Position numbers and translations under genes: made by a program. Under the pieces are notes generated by a model. The model searched no databases. It was not told where the DNA came from and saw nothing but the letters and a program-made list of their open reading frames with translations. A DNA stretch of 21,364 bases from JAQUKH01 sp043809805 (GTDB taxonomy: Bacteria; JACRDZ01; JAQUKH01), in the NCBI GenBank assembly GCA_043809805.1, contig JBDROR010000023.1, positions 1 through 21,364 on the forward strand, in the 5' to 3' direction. Positions 8,044 to 15,872 of this stretch are shown here, one piece after another. Positions within the stretch are counted from its first letter, which is position 1. The number at the start of each line of letters is the position of its first letter.

Positions 8044-8263
8044 TTTGATGGAATATAAAATAAATGCTTGCGGCAGCGGCAATAATAATAGAAATAACCA
8101 ATACAAAAATCCCGCTCAAAAAAAGAAAACTTCCTAAATAATAAAAGATTTCCTTATCTCTATAAAAATAATATAAAACATACTGCGAAAATCCTAATAT
8201 ACCAAGAACGCTTCCAATCCATATCGACGAAGCAAATATTTTTATCCAAGACTTTTTATTCAT
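8027..8263 (-). CDS. Small two-helix membrane protein
   Basis: The 78-residue product (MNKKSWIKIFASSIW...) has a basic N-terminus and two long hydrophobic stretches, about residues 8-32 and 42-70, separated by a charged loop 'YFYRDKEIFYY'; the tail 'HQNEKRE' is charged. ATG 8263 has AGGGT about 9 nt upstream. The open frame extends further upstream but through the end of amrB, so the short form is preferred. It overlaps the QueG-like start by 17 bp and follows amrB by 34 bp. No family is recognised. Its position between an exported Memo protein and an Fe-S protein suggests a membrane partner, which is inference. Confidence 0.65.
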   Translation of the reverse strand: MNKKSWIKIFASSIWIGSVLGILGFSQYVLYYFYRDKEIFYYLGSFLFLSGIFVLVISIIIAAAASIYFIFHQNEKRE

Positions 8264-8297
8264 TTTTTTAACCCTAAAGCCCCTTGCTACAACTCCG

Positions 8298-9212
8298 CTA
8301 TTTCCTGGTAATGACCACCGCTGAATAGCCCACCACTTTATTTTTATCGCCGGCAACATCTCCGGAATTAGCCGCATTCAAAACCTGTACATTATTCGCA
8401 CCCATTTTTTTAGCAACCATTATTTCAACTAAAACCCCGGATAAGCCGCAAAACTCGCATTTGCCCTCCATTACTTGTTTAATTAAAGTCACTGGATTCA
8501 AGGTAATAACCGCCTCCATTGCGACTCTATCCATCTCCTTTGACTTTTCATAGCCGTAATAATGGGACAAATCGGTGCTTGCAATCAACAAAACATTTTT
8601 ATCTTTTATCGTCTCAGCTATAAGCATTGCCGCAGATTCCAACATTTCATAAGATTGTGTTCCAAATAAAATCGGGACTATTTCAAAATCCGGTTTTAAA
8701 ACCCGCTGTAAAAATGGAATTTGAACTTCAATTGAATGTTCATATGTATGCGGATTATTATCAGCCTTAAAAATATTTTCATTTTTTAATAATTCTTCAG
8801 AAACGGCTTTATTTATTTTTACTTCACCAATCGGTGTCTGAAAATAATTTTCATCATCTTTTTTATAATATATAGAGCCGTAATTATAAGGCATATGGTG
8901 GCTGTTTCCCATAATTATCACAATATCATATTTCGCGTTTTGAAGCAATTTATATGAATAAGCCGCCACCTGGCCGGAATAAACATAACCGGCATGAGGA
9001 CTTATCAGCCCAAGAAGCTTTCCATCCAGTTTTGACGGATTAGCTTTGGATAAGAATCCATCAATCATTTTTATCAATTCTTCTTTCCCAGAGGGATAGA
9101 ACTGCCCGGCAACAGCAGGTTTACGAATCATTTTTGCATCAGCTCCTTTCAAAAAAATATATAATGGAATAATTATAAATAATAAAACAATAAATGAAAT
9201 CTTAGTTTTCAT
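8298..9212 (-). CDS. amrB: Memo-like protein (AmmeMemoRadiSam system protein B) with signal peptide
   Basis: The 304-residue protein carries a Memo-family domain from about residue 28: 'MIRKPAVAGQFYPSGKEEL', 'LISPHAGYVYSGQVAA' (His73), 'IIMGNSHHMPY' (His105/106), 'HSIEVQIPFLQ' (His159), 'ASTDLSHYYGYE' (His217) and 'CGLSG' (Cys255). These correspond to the metal-ligand positions His49, His81, His192 and Cys244 of human Memo1. Memo proteins resemble extradiol dioxygenases; the bacterial reaction is not established. Unusually, residues 1-26 (MKTKISFIVLLFIIIPLYIF...) form a signal peptide or anchor, so the domain should act outside the cytoplasm. ATG 9212 has GGGGGA about 8 nt upstream, right beside a family A repeat. 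The usual AmmeMemoRadiSam partners are not in the window; an FMN/Fe-S membrane protein lies directly upstream. Confidence 0.92.
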   Translation of the reverse strand: MKTKISFIVLLFIIIPLYIFLKGADAKMIRKPAVAGQFYPSGKEELIKMIDGFLSKANPSKLDGKLLGLISPHAGYVYSGQVAAYSYKLLQNAKYDIVIIMGNSHHMPYNYGSIYYKKDDENYFQTPIGEVKINKAVSEELLKNENIFKADNNPHTYEHSIEVQIPFLQRVLKPDFEIVPILFGTQSYEMLESAAMLIAETIKDKNVLLIASTDLSHYYGYEKSKEMDRVAMEAVITLNPVTLIKQVMEGKCEFCGLSGVLVEIMVAKKMGANNVQVLNAANSGDVAGDKNKVVGYSAVVITRK

Positions 9213-9226
9213 CCAAAAATTCCCCC

Positions 9227-9345
9227 GTCATTCCCGCGAAGGCGGGAATCCAGTAGCTTCATTATTTCTGGTTCCCCGCTTTCGCGGGGACGACGCCTGG
9301 ATTCCCGCTGGAGTTTATCCTCGAGGAATCGGGGACGGGAATGAC
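9227..9345. repeat. Palindromic repeat, family A, compound copy at the NosR-like/amrB junction
   Basis: At 119 bp this is the longest copy. It starts GTCATTCCCGCGAAGG and ends GGGACGGGAATGAC. Inside are further inverted arms: CCCCGCTTTCGCGGGG forms its own hairpin, and CTGGATTCCCG is the partner of CGGGAATCCAG. The NosR-like gene reads into the element and stops at 9262 inside it; amrB starts 15 bp beyond the other edge. The copy looks like two family A units joined. Confidence 0.85.
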
Positions 9346-10533
9346 AACCCCCAGTTTTTTACCTTTCATAGAAAAATTAGACAGTATAGATAAAAACGCC
9401 CCAACCCCGCATAAATACCGGCACCAGAATCTGAAAATAAAAAACGAACTAATTAACAAAAATACTACAAACACAAAAACAAACACATCGCCTTTTAATC
9501 TAAAAATAGTATTAAAAGGTTCATAATCGGTAAATCCAATATTTCCGGTAAAGAAAACAGCCCCAATTGTTATGATAAATAAATAATATTTTATCAGACG
9601 CGCTTTTTTGTCATCCCTGTCGTTCATTTTAACATGGAATCGACTGATTTTTCCTAAAAATTCCTGAATAGCCCCAAACGGACAAATCCAGCTGCAATAG
9701 ATTCTCCCCCAAAATATTGTTGTAATGAATGTAAAAATAAATAACAAATACCACGACAAACCTGTAATAATATCAGGAATTTTGCCTGTAAATATATTAA
9801 TTAATCCTATTATCGAAATAAAATTAAGCTCTAAAAACCCAAAATATAATATTGCTCCCGCCAAAATAAAATACCGCACATATGATACGCCATGCAAATA
9901 AAAATATACCGCAAAAATAAAAAAGAGGCTGATTACATATAAATTATAATTTTTAAAAATACTCTTCCATTTAAAAGCTGCTTGCTGCCCTGCTTCCAAA
10001 TTAAAAAATTTGTTTGCTGCAAGTTTAACCGACTTTTCAACAGCCAGAACCACTGCTTGACTTGTTATTGTTGCCCGCGTTATACCATCTAAATCTTCAC
10101 CTGATTGGAATTCACTTTTGTAATCCAGTTTTTTAAATTGATCAGTGAATATGGAATGCTGAAGTATTGAAACATATGAAGGAGTCTCATTATGGGATAA
10201 TATTTTTACGCCATTGATTTTCCCATTCTTATTCATTCCGATTAAAATCTTTATCTTCCCGGCATATCCTCTTACATTAGGCGCAAAATCGGTGGAAAGG
10301 AAACATAAACCGTCTAACTCTTTTTCACCCTTTTCATTCAGTACATAAGCCTCATAATGAGGCGGTGACCCTTTTTTCTCAGAAAAACCGACAGCATCAG
10401 GATAAATCAGGGATAAAGATTTTTTTTCCAATTCTATATCTTCCCGTTTTGTTTTTTCCTGATATGCTTTTGCAATAATCAAAAACAAAAGGAAAATTAT
10501 ATTTATCCAAATAAACGGCTTAATCTTGCTCAT
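9262..10533 (-). CDS. NosR/RnfG-like FMN-binding and Fe-S membrane protein, C-terminus ending in a repeat
   Basis: The 423-residue protein begins with a TM helix (7-23). An FMN-binding domain follows at about 75-175; 'DGITRATITSQAV' fits the Dgx(S/T)xAT flavinylation motif, making Thr155 the likely site for ApbE-attached FMN. About six TM helices follow from 194 to 385. Polyferredoxin-type motifs 'GRIYCSWICPFGAIQEFLGKIS' (in parts 'YCSWICPFGAIQEF') and 'FWCRYLCGVGAFLSILS' flank the last helices, as in NosR/NapH proteins. Such proteins pass electrons across the membrane between quinol or cytoplasmic donors and periplasmic acceptors. The normal tail with C-terminal [4Fe-4S] ferredoxin motifs is absent: after 'SMKGKKLG' the last 28 residues are translated from repeat 9227-9345. 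The ATG overlaps ybeY by 14 bp and lacks a Shine-Dalgarno. Confidence 0.88.
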   Translation of the reverse strand: MSKIKPFIWINIIFLLFLIIAKAYQEKTKREDIELEKKSLSLIYPDAVGFSEKKGSPPHYEAYVLNEKGEKELDGLCFLSTDFAPNVRGYAGKIKILIGMNKNGKINGVKILSHNETPSYVSILQHSIFTDQFKKLDYKSEFQSGEDLDGITRATITSQAVVLAVEKSVKLAANKFFNLEAGQQAAFKWKSIFKNYNLYVISLFFIFAVYFYLHGVSYVRYFILAGAILYFGFLELNFISIIGLINIFTGKIPDIITGLSWYLLFIFTFITTIFWGRIYCSWICPFGAIQEFLGKISRFHVKMNDRDDKKARLIKYYLFIITIGAVFFTGNIGFTDYEPFNTIFRLKGDVFVFVFVVFLLISSFFIFRFWCRYLCGVGAFLSILSNFSMKGKKLGVVIPVPDSSRINSSGNPGVVPAKAGNQK

Positions 10534-11068
10534 TAATCGTTAGGAATTCTATTCCCCCTATTCCCCCCTTTGCAACCTGCCTGCGGTAGGCAGGAAGGGG
10601 GATTAAAGGGGGATTTTCTATTATTTTATATATTGCTTTCTCTTTTTTTCTCATAATTTCAAAATCTTTCTCTTTAATATGATCATAACCAAAGAGATGC
10701 AATATCCCGTGAATCAAAAGAATTTTTAATTCTTTTCCAAAACTATGTTTATAATATCCGGCTTGACGCATCGCGGTTTCAACGGATATAACTACATCCC
10801 CTTGCGGGGGTGTATTACAATATGCCCCCGCATCTTTTTCAAAATAAAAAGATAGGACATCAGTTGGTTTGTCTTTTTTTCTATATTTTTTGTTTAAATC
10901 ATGGATGGTTTTATCGTCAACAAGAGTAATTCCGACCACAGCATTTTTAAATAAGTCCGGTTCGAGAACTGTCTTTACAACATTCGTTAGAATAACGTCA
11001 ATTATTTCTTTAGGCTCTTTTGCGGGTAATTTGACTAACTTTTGCCAATCGTTTATCAAAATTTTCAT
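10520..11068 (-). CDS. ybeY: Endoribonuclease YbeY with repeat-encoded tail
   Basis: YbeY is a zinc-dependent RNase involved in 16S rRNA 3' maturation and ribosome quality control. The zinc motif HGILHLFGYDH is present (His120, His124, His130), as is the upstream 'DVLSFYFEKDAGAY...GDVVIS' segment. Length to about residue 150 matches the family. Residues 151-182 ('ENPPLIPLPAYRRQVAKGG...') are encoded by palindromic repeat C at 10551-10616 and have no counterpart in normal YbeY; the extended frame now overlaps the next gene by 14 bp. ATG 11068 lies 12 bp after the LysM gene stop (end 11081). Confidence 0.95.
   Translation of the reverse strand: MKILINDWQKLVKLPAKEPKEIIDVILTNVVKTVLEPDLFKNAVVGITLVDDKTIHDLNKKYRKKDKPTDVLSFYFEKDAGAYCNTPPQGDVVISVETAMRQAGYYKHSFGKELKILLIHGILHLFGYDHIKEKDFEIMRKKEKAIYKIIENPPLIPLPAYRRQVAKGGIGGIEFLTINEQD
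10551..10616. repeat. Palindromic repeat, family C, inside the ybeY 3' end
   Basis: The core is CCTGCCT gcggt AGGCAGG (10576-10594), a 7-bp perfect hairpin with a 5-nt loop. It is flanked by C-rich and G-rich runs that pair outside the core (CCCCCTATTCCCCCCTT against AAGGGGGATTAAAGGGGG). It differs from families A and B and occurs once here. It codes for YbeY residues about 150-174. Confidence 0.75.
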
Positions 11069-11080
11069 TAAGAGTTTAGT

Positions 11081-11734
11081 TTAGCGAGGAATATCAAATA
11101 TTTGGCAAGGATAAATCAACTCAGGGCTATCAATCAGGCCTTTATTGGCTTTATATATTTTGGGCCACTGATACGGATCACCATAAATCTTATCAAGACC
11201 CGCTATCTTCCACAAACAATCTCCTTGAACAACCTCATACTCACTGGGCCTCGGCCCCGCCCCAATTATTCCCCTGGGTATATCAAAAACCTGATCAGGA
11301 TAAATTAAATCAGGGTCTTTAATCTTATCCCTATTTGCCCAATATATTTTTTTCCATTTATACGGATCTCCGTAAATCTTTTCCATCTTAGCAATTACCC
11401 ACAAACAATCTCCTTCGATAACTTTATATCTCGCGGGTTTTTCTTTTAATTTTTTTATCTCTTCTTCGATTGTTTTAATTTCATCTGTTTTTAATGCAAT
11501 ACTCTGTTCTTCTTCGCTGATTTCTTTTTTAAGCTGATTTATTTCTCCCTGGATACGTCCATATCCATCTAATAATTTTTTAGTCTCATGCTGAAGGTTT
11601 TTAACGGCCTCTTCCAATACAATTCTGACCCCATCGGTCAATATCTGAGATTCCGTGTCAGCAAATACCTTGATATTAACCATCAAGGTGAAAACCAAAA
11701 TAAGAACAACAGTAAAAATATTTTTGTTTTTCAT
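11081..11734 (-). CDS. Exported coiled-coil protein with two LysM domains
   Basis: The 217-residue protein has a signal peptide (MKNKNIFTVVLILVFTLMVNIKVFA). A coiled coil at about 38-100 ('EINQLKKEISEEEQSIALK', 'EEEIKKLKEK') leads into two LysM domains at about 102-153 and 167-217. Each contains 'GDCLWxIA....IYGDPYxWxKIYxANxxxIxxPxLIYPxQxFDIPR', the form typical of YgaU-like LysM modules, which bind peptidoglycan. The two repeats are close to each other in sequence, which suggests recent internal duplication. It starts 3 bp after the stop of the coiled-coil lipoprotein gene, so the pair is surely co-transcribed and probably works together at the cell wall. No enzymatic domain is present. Confidence 0.88.
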   Translation of the reverse strand: MKNKNIFTVVLILVFTLMVNIKVFADTESQILTDGVRIVLEEAVKNLQHETKKLLDGYGRIQGEINQLKKEISEEEQSIALKTDEIKTIEEEIKKLKEKPARYKVIEGDCLWVIAKMEKIYGDPYKWKKIYWANRDKIKDPDLIYPDQVFDIPRGIIGAGPRPSEYEVVQGDCLWKIAGLDKIYGDPYQWPKIYKANKGLIDSPELIYPCQIFDIPR

Positions 11735-11737
11735 ATA

Positions 11738-12721
11738 TTATCTCTCAATCAAACCATCTCTTTTTCTTATCAAATCGTTTAATTCATCAATTACTACCCC
11801 TGCCTTTGCCCTTAATTTCACAAGCTCTTTTCCCAACATATCTCTTTCTTCTCTCGCCTTTTCAACCTTTTGCTTCGCGTCATCATATTCTTTGCTTGCC
11901 CTATAATACTCTCCAATTAAGGCCAATATCTTAGATTCAGTCATTTTGAGTCCGGCCAAAGACTGCTTTAAATTTATTTTTTCCGCTTCTTCTTCACTGA
12001 CATCGATTTTATATCCTAATAAATCAATTTCTGCCGATAACATTTCTTTCACATCTTTGATAATATTGTCCAAATCGTTTTTATTTGATAATAATTGGTC
12101 GGTCAGTTTGTTCTTAGCTTTTTCAAACCGTTTAAGTCTTTCCTCTAAATTTCCTTTTTTAACTTCCGCCTCTTCTTTCGCGTCATTAGCAGATTTGATT
12201 GCTTTTTGAGAAAATTCCCTTGCCTCAGCATATTTGCCCAATCTAAAACTCTGCCATGCTTGATCTAAAAATGCCGCCGCATTATTTACTTTTTGGAACG
12301 CATATACCCATGCTTCAGCCTCTTTGGCTTCCTCAATCGCCTCTTCCGCGCCCCTAAGTATCTCAGAAGTTTCTGAAATTTCTATGGCCAAATCAGCAAA
12401 ATCGACAGCCGAATCCCCATACTCAATAGCCTTTATGTAATTCTCATTCGCGGTTTTATATGATTTTTTATGATTAAGAACACCCACGCCATAACATTTT
12501 TCCGCTTCTTCTAAAGAAAACACGGCAAAATTAAGATTATCTTCCGAATACCTTTCCGCGCCTTTTTCTTTAGCTATCTTTATTTTCTCTTTCGCGGTGG
12601 ATATTGAATTCTCAGCCCGAGACTTATATCTGCCCGACTCCATTAATTGCTTCATATTAGGAGCACACGCAACTCCAAGAATACTTATCAAACTGATTAA
12701 AACTGTTATATTTCTCTTCAT
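11738..12721 (-). CDS. Helical lipoprotein, DUF4398-like
   Basis: The 327-residue product begins MKRNITVLISLISILGVACAP, with Cys19 as likely lipidation site; the lipobox (LGVAC) is imperfect. The rest is nearly all alpha-helical and rich in Ala, Glu and Lys. Repeated helices such as 'AEEAIEEAKEAEAWVYAFQKVNNAAAFLDQAW' (read in part: 'EAWVYAFQKVNNAAAFLDQA') resemble DUF4398 repeats, and residues about 185-325 form a long coiled coil. ATG 12721 has GGAG 6-9 nt upstream. DUF4398-type lipoproteins are often found beside LysM or OmpA-type genes, as here. A periplasmic spacer or wall-tethering role is inferred. It is the first gene of the cluster after the aspS-side palindrome. Confidence 0.8.
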   Translation of the reverse strand: MKRNITVLISLISILGVACAPNMKQLMESGRYKSRAENSISTAKEKIKIAKEKGAERYSEDNLNFAVFSLEEAEKCYGVGVLNHKKSYKTANENYIKAIEYGDSAVDFADLAIEISETSEILRGAEEAIEEAKEAEAWVYAFQKVNNAAAFLDQAWQSFRLGKYAEAREFSQKAIKSANDAKEEAEVKKGNLEERLKRFEKAKNKLTDQLLSNKNDLDNIIKDVKEMLSAEIDLLGYKIDVSEEEAEKINLKQSLAGLKMTESKILALIGEYYRASKEYDDAKQKVEKAREERDMLGKELVKLRAKAGVVIDELNDLIRKRDGLIER

Positions 12722-12730
12722 CCTAACTCC

Positions 12731-12758
12731 ATTTTAACAGTATTTTATAACTTGTCAA
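12731..12758 (-). promoter_or_regulatory. Promoter-like TTGACA-16-TAAAAT
   Basis: Reading the minus strand, a perfect -35 TTGACA (12758-12753) is followed after 16 nt by TAAAAT (12736-12731), one mismatch from TATAAT. It lies in the only intergenic gap that separates the aspS side from the envelope cluster, and just downstream of repeat 12773-12845. The concern is that the start point would fall about 12722-12726, inside or past the GGAG of the lipoprotein gene, giving an almost leaderless mRNA. It could be a chance match. Confidence 0.35.
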
Positions 12759-12772
12759 CTAAATATTTTCCC

Positions 12773-12845
12773 GTCATTCCCGAATACTTTTATCGGGAAT
12801 CCAGAGGTATTGCTTTTACTGGATTCCCGCCTGCGCGGGAATGAC
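12773..12845. repeat. Palindromic repeat, family A, between aspS and the lipoprotein gene
   Basis: The 73-bp element runs from GTCATTCCCGAATAC to CCTGCGCGGGAATGAC, with inner arms CGGGAATCCAG and CTGGATTCCCG. It starts 10 bp after the aspS stop and could serve as a transcription terminator or mRNA-end hairpin for the murB-to-aspS unit, although no T-run follows it on the minus strand. Confidence 0.85.
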
Positions 12846-12855
12846 AGACTAATAA

Positions 12856-14607
12856 TTAAGTATCGCCTTTTATCCCCAATTCCTTTAACTGTTTTTCAGA
12901 AATTGTATCAGGCGCGCCTGTTAAAAGGCATGTTGCTTTTTGTGTCTTTGGAAAAGCAATAACTTCACGAATATTTTCCGTCCCGATCAAAATCATAAGC
13001 AGCCGGTCTAATCCAAAAGCAATCCCGCCATGCGGCGGAGCGCCAAACGCCAGCGCTTCAAGTAGAAATCCAAACCGCTCCTCAGCTTCGTTTTTTTCTA
13101 TTTTAAGAAGGTTAAAAACCTTTTCCTGCACCGCCCTCTGATGGATACGAATACTTCCACCGCCAATTTCATGGCCATTTAAAACCAGATCATAAGCGCG
13201 GGCAAAAACCTCTCCCGGATCGGTATCCAAATTAGCACCTTCCCTCGGAGAAGTGAAGGGATGATGCATGGCGATATACCGCTTTTCGTCTTCACTGTAT
13301 TCTAAAAGAGGAAAATTCACAACCCAGGTAAATTCATCCTTCGTTCTATCAATTAAATTTAATTTATCGGCAAGAAAACTTCGCAGACGCCCTAATGATT
13401 GCCAAACAACCTTGGTTTTATCAGCTACAAAAACCAAAAGGCCGCCGTCCCCTCCCTTTAATGTGTGTCTTACTTCCGCTAAAACTTCCGAGCTAAAAAA
13501 TTTAGCGATAGGCGATTTAAACTCGTTATTCTCAATTTTTATCCACGCCAACCCTTTCGCACCAAAAAGCTTCGCCTCTTCCGCCAATTTATCAATTTCC
13601 TGTCGTGAAAAACCAGCGCCCTTCGGAATATTGATTCCACGCACTACGCCGCCCGCGTCAATTACTTTCTTAAATACCTCAAATTGACTTGATTTAACAA
13701 TATCGGTTACATCAACAATTTCCAGACCAAAACGTAAATCAGGTTTATCCGAACCATATTTTAAAATCGCGTCCTTATAATCTAACCGTTTAAAAGGTGT
13801 AATTAATTCTACCCTGCCTAACTCCTGCCAAATTGCTTTAAACATTCGCTCGGACAAATTTATTACATCCTCTTCGTCAACAAAAGACATCTCTAAATCA
13901 ATTTGAGTAAATTCCGGCTGGCGGTCAGCCCTTAAATCTTCGTCACGAAAACATTTCACAATCTGATAATATTTTTCAAAGCCTGAAACCATCAAAAGCT
14001 GTTTAAAAAGCTGTGGAGACTGCGGCAAGGCATAAAACTTACCCTGATTCAAACGACTCGGGACAAGGAAATCCCGTGCTCCTTCAGGCGTACTCTTGGT
14101 TAAAAACGGCGTTTCAATATCAAAAAATTCTTCCCGATTTAAAAAATCCCGTATTGTTTTAACCACTCCATGCCTCAATAAAATATTTTTTTGCAGCTCA
14201 GCTCTTCGCAAATCAAGAAATCTATAACGAAGCCTAACATCTTCACCAACCTTTTCCTTCTCATCCAGGGCAAAAGGCAAGGGCAATGATCTATTTAAAA
14301 TATTTATTTTCTTTACAATAACTTCAATCCGGCCGGTAGGAAGATTGGAATTTTCCGTCCCATCCGGCCTTCTACTCACTTCACCTGAAATTTCCAAAAC
14401 ATATTCATCGCGGATAGAACTTGCTTCTTTATGAGATTCCTGATTTATTTCCGGATTAAAAACAATCTGTGTCAAGCCACAGCGATCCCGCAAATCAATA
14501 AAAATCAATCCGCCGTGGTCCCGCCGGCTGTTAACCCATCCCACTAATACCACTTGTTTTGCAATGTCTTCATATCTTAATTCACCGCAATTATGTGTCC
14601 TTTTCAA
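12856..14607 (-). CDS. aspS: Aspartyl-tRNA synthetase
   Basis: The 583-residue class II enzyme charges tRNA-Asp. The OB-fold anticodon domain (1-105) is followed by motif 2 'FRDEDLRADRQPEFTQIDLEMSF' (in parts 'CFRDEDLRADRQPEFTQ'), a bacterial GAD insertion (about 290-420), 'GGGSIRIH' and motif 3 'GIAFGLDRLLMIL'. The start is a TTG at 14607: it has AAAGGAG 8 nt upstream, the protein then begins MKRTHNCGEL as in homologues, and TTGA overlaps the hisS stop by 4 bp. His31 (RRDHGG) and Gly83 match residues described in non-discriminating AspRS, which also charges tRNA-Asn for amidation by GatCAB; discriminating enzymes such as E. coli's have Leu at the first position. That specificity is inference. 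Confidence 0.98.
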   Translation of the reverse strand: MKRTHNCGELRYEDIAKQVVLVGWVNSRRDHGGLIFIDLRDRCGLTQIVFNPEINQESHKEASSIRDEYVLEISGEVSRRPDGTENSNLPTGRIEVIVKKINILNRSLPLPFALDEKEKVGEDVRLRYRFLDLRRAELQKNILLRHGVVKTIRDFLNREEFFDIETPFLTKSTPEGARDFLVPSRLNQGKFYALPQSPQLFKQLLMVSGFEKYYQIVKCFRDEDLRADRQPEFTQIDLEMSFVDEEDVINLSERMFKAIWQELGRVELITPFKRLDYKDAILKYGSDKPDLRFGLEIVDVTDIVKSSQFEVFKKVIDAGGVVRGINIPKGAGFSRQEIDKLAEEAKLFGAKGLAWIKIENNEFKSPIAKFFSSEVLAEVRHTLKGGDGGLLVFVADKTKVVWQSLGRLRSFLADKLNLIDRTKDEFTWVVNFPLLEYSEDEKRYIAMHHPFTSPREGANLDTDPGEVFARAYDLVLNGHEIGGGSIRIHQRAVQEKVFNLLKIEKNEAEERFGFLLEALAFGAPPHGGIAFGLDRLLMILIGTENIREVIAFPKTQKATCLLTGAPDTISEKQLKELGIKGDT

Positions 14608-15872
14608 GGCAGAATCTCCTTTTTCACCGAATCAAATAATTCTTCTAATTTTATTTCCCTTTGTTCTCCTGTATCCATTAACCGCAGCAACGCGGCCCCT
14701 TTTTCCAATTCACGTTCACCTAAAATTATTACTTTTTTCGCCTGTAATTTATCAGCTATTTTTAATTGACTTTTTAAAGATTTTTCACCATAACCAATTT
14801 CACAGCTAATCCCTGAGCGCCGGCATTCTTGAGAAAAGGCAAAAAGATAATCATAAGCTTTTTGTGACTCAACGGCAATATTGTAAACTTCCACATTTAA
14901 CATATTCGGCCATTTTTTACCTATGCTGTCAAGAGCCAGAACTACCCGTTCCACTCCCATAGCAAACCCGATACCGGGAAGTTCAGCTCCTCCCAATTCC
15001 TGAATTAATTTATCATATCGTCCGCCTGCGGCAATAGCATTCTGCGCGCCAAGGGATGAAAAAATAATCTCAAAAGTAGTCCGGGTATAATAATCTAATC
15101 CTCGAACCAGACGCGGACTTCTTTTATAATTTATCCCCAAAAGGTCTAAAAACCTCTCTACTTCCGTTAAATGCGTTTGACAATCAGGACAAATCGAATC
15201 TGTAATTTTTGGCGCCCTGACCAAAAAATTTTGACATTCAGGAACTTTACAATCAAACATTCTTAGGACATTCAAATTAAATCTTTCCCGGCAATCCGGA
15301 CAAAAATCATTAATATTTTCTGCTATCGCTTCCTTTAAAATATCTTTGTATTTCCCTCGGCAATTAATACAACCGACACTATTAATTTCGACCTGGATAT
15401 CCTCAAGTCCCACATCTTTAAGGTAATTATACACTAAAGAAATAACTTCCGCGTCAACGCTCGGCTCAGCGCTGCCGATTGTTTCAATGCCAATCTGGGT
15501 ATGCTGGCGATACCTGCCAGCCTGAGGCCGTTCATAACGAAACATCGGTCCGGTATAAAAAAGTTTTGTAATTGAGCCCGCGTTAAGATTATGCTCAAGA
15601 AACGCCCTCATCACACCGGCTGTCCCTTCCGGCCTTAGGCATAATTTTCTTCCCTTACGGTCATCAAAGGTATACATCTCTTTGCGCACAATATCTGTCC
15701 CCTGTCCAATCCCGCGCACAAACAGGGAAATTTCTTCAAAAATCGGCGTCCGAATTTCTCTATACCCATACAAAGAGAAAATCTCCCGCGCCTTATTTTC
15801 CAGAAACTGCCATTTACCTATTTCATTAGGCAATATATCTTTAGTACCTCTGACTGCTTTAATTTTTTCCAT
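14604..15872 (-). CDS. hisS: Histidyl-tRNA synthetase with eight-Cys insertion
   Basis: The 422-residue class II enzyme charges tRNA-His. Motif 2 is 'GPMFRYERPQAGRYRQHTQ' (109-125), the histidine-binding motif is 'LVRGLDYYTRTTFEI' (255-269), and motif 3 is 'GIGFAMGVERVVLAL'. Residues 168-231 hold an insertion with Cys168/171, 191/194, 208/213 and 228/231, a pattern seen in HisRS of several bacterial groups and likely to bind Zn. The ATG at 15872 abuts the end of repeat 15873-15946, and the Shine-Dalgarno GAGG lies within the repeat arm. The gene overlaps aspS by 4 bp; hisS-aspS is a conserved pair. Confidence 0.98.
   Translation of the reverse strand: MEKIKAVRGTKDILPNEIGKWQFLENKAREIFSLYGYREIRTPIFEEISLFVRGIGQGTDIVRKEMYTFDDRKGRKLCLRPEGTAGVMRAFLEHNLNAGSITKLFYTGPMFRYERPQAGRYRQHTQIGIETIGSAEPSVDAEVISLVYNYLKDVGLEDIQVEINSVGCINCRGKYKDILKEAIAENINDFCPDCRERFNLNVLRMFDCKVPECQNFLVRAPKITDSICPDCQTHLTEVERFLDLLGINYKRSPRLVRGLDYYTRTTFEIIFSSLGAQNAIAAGGRYDKLIQELGGAELPGIGFAMGVERVVLALDSIGKKWPNMLNVEVYNIAVESQKAYDYLFAFSQECRRSGISCEIGYGEKSLKSQLKIADKLQAKKVIILGERELEKGAALLRLMDTGEQREIKLEELFDSVKKEILP
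14616..14622 (-). promoter_or_regulatory. Shine-Dalgarno AAAGGAG fixing the TTG start of aspS
   Basis: On the minus strand AAAGGAG lies inside the hisS 3' end, 8 nt before TTG 14607. No ATG lies nearby in frame, so this site decides the start. Confidence 0.75.

Noticed and set aside
8044..8106. Hydrophobic N-terminal extension of the QueG-like protein
   Set aside because: The stretch is the out-of-frame reading of the preceding small membrane gene; homologous QueG-like proteins are cytoplasmic and start near MKKEN.
8264..8377. N-terminal extension of the small membrane protein
   Set aside because: It overlaps the end of amrB in another frame; ATG 8263 has a Shine-Dalgarno and starts a normal membrane protein.
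12773..12845. Rho-independent terminator after aspS
   Set aside because: The hairpin is strong but no T-run follows it on the transcribed strand, and the same element occurs in places where transcription should continue.
13268..13687. 139-residue plus-strand frame inside aspS
   Set aside because: It lies opposite the GAD domain of a certain aspS gene and has a low-complexity, Ser-rich composition typical of antisense frames.
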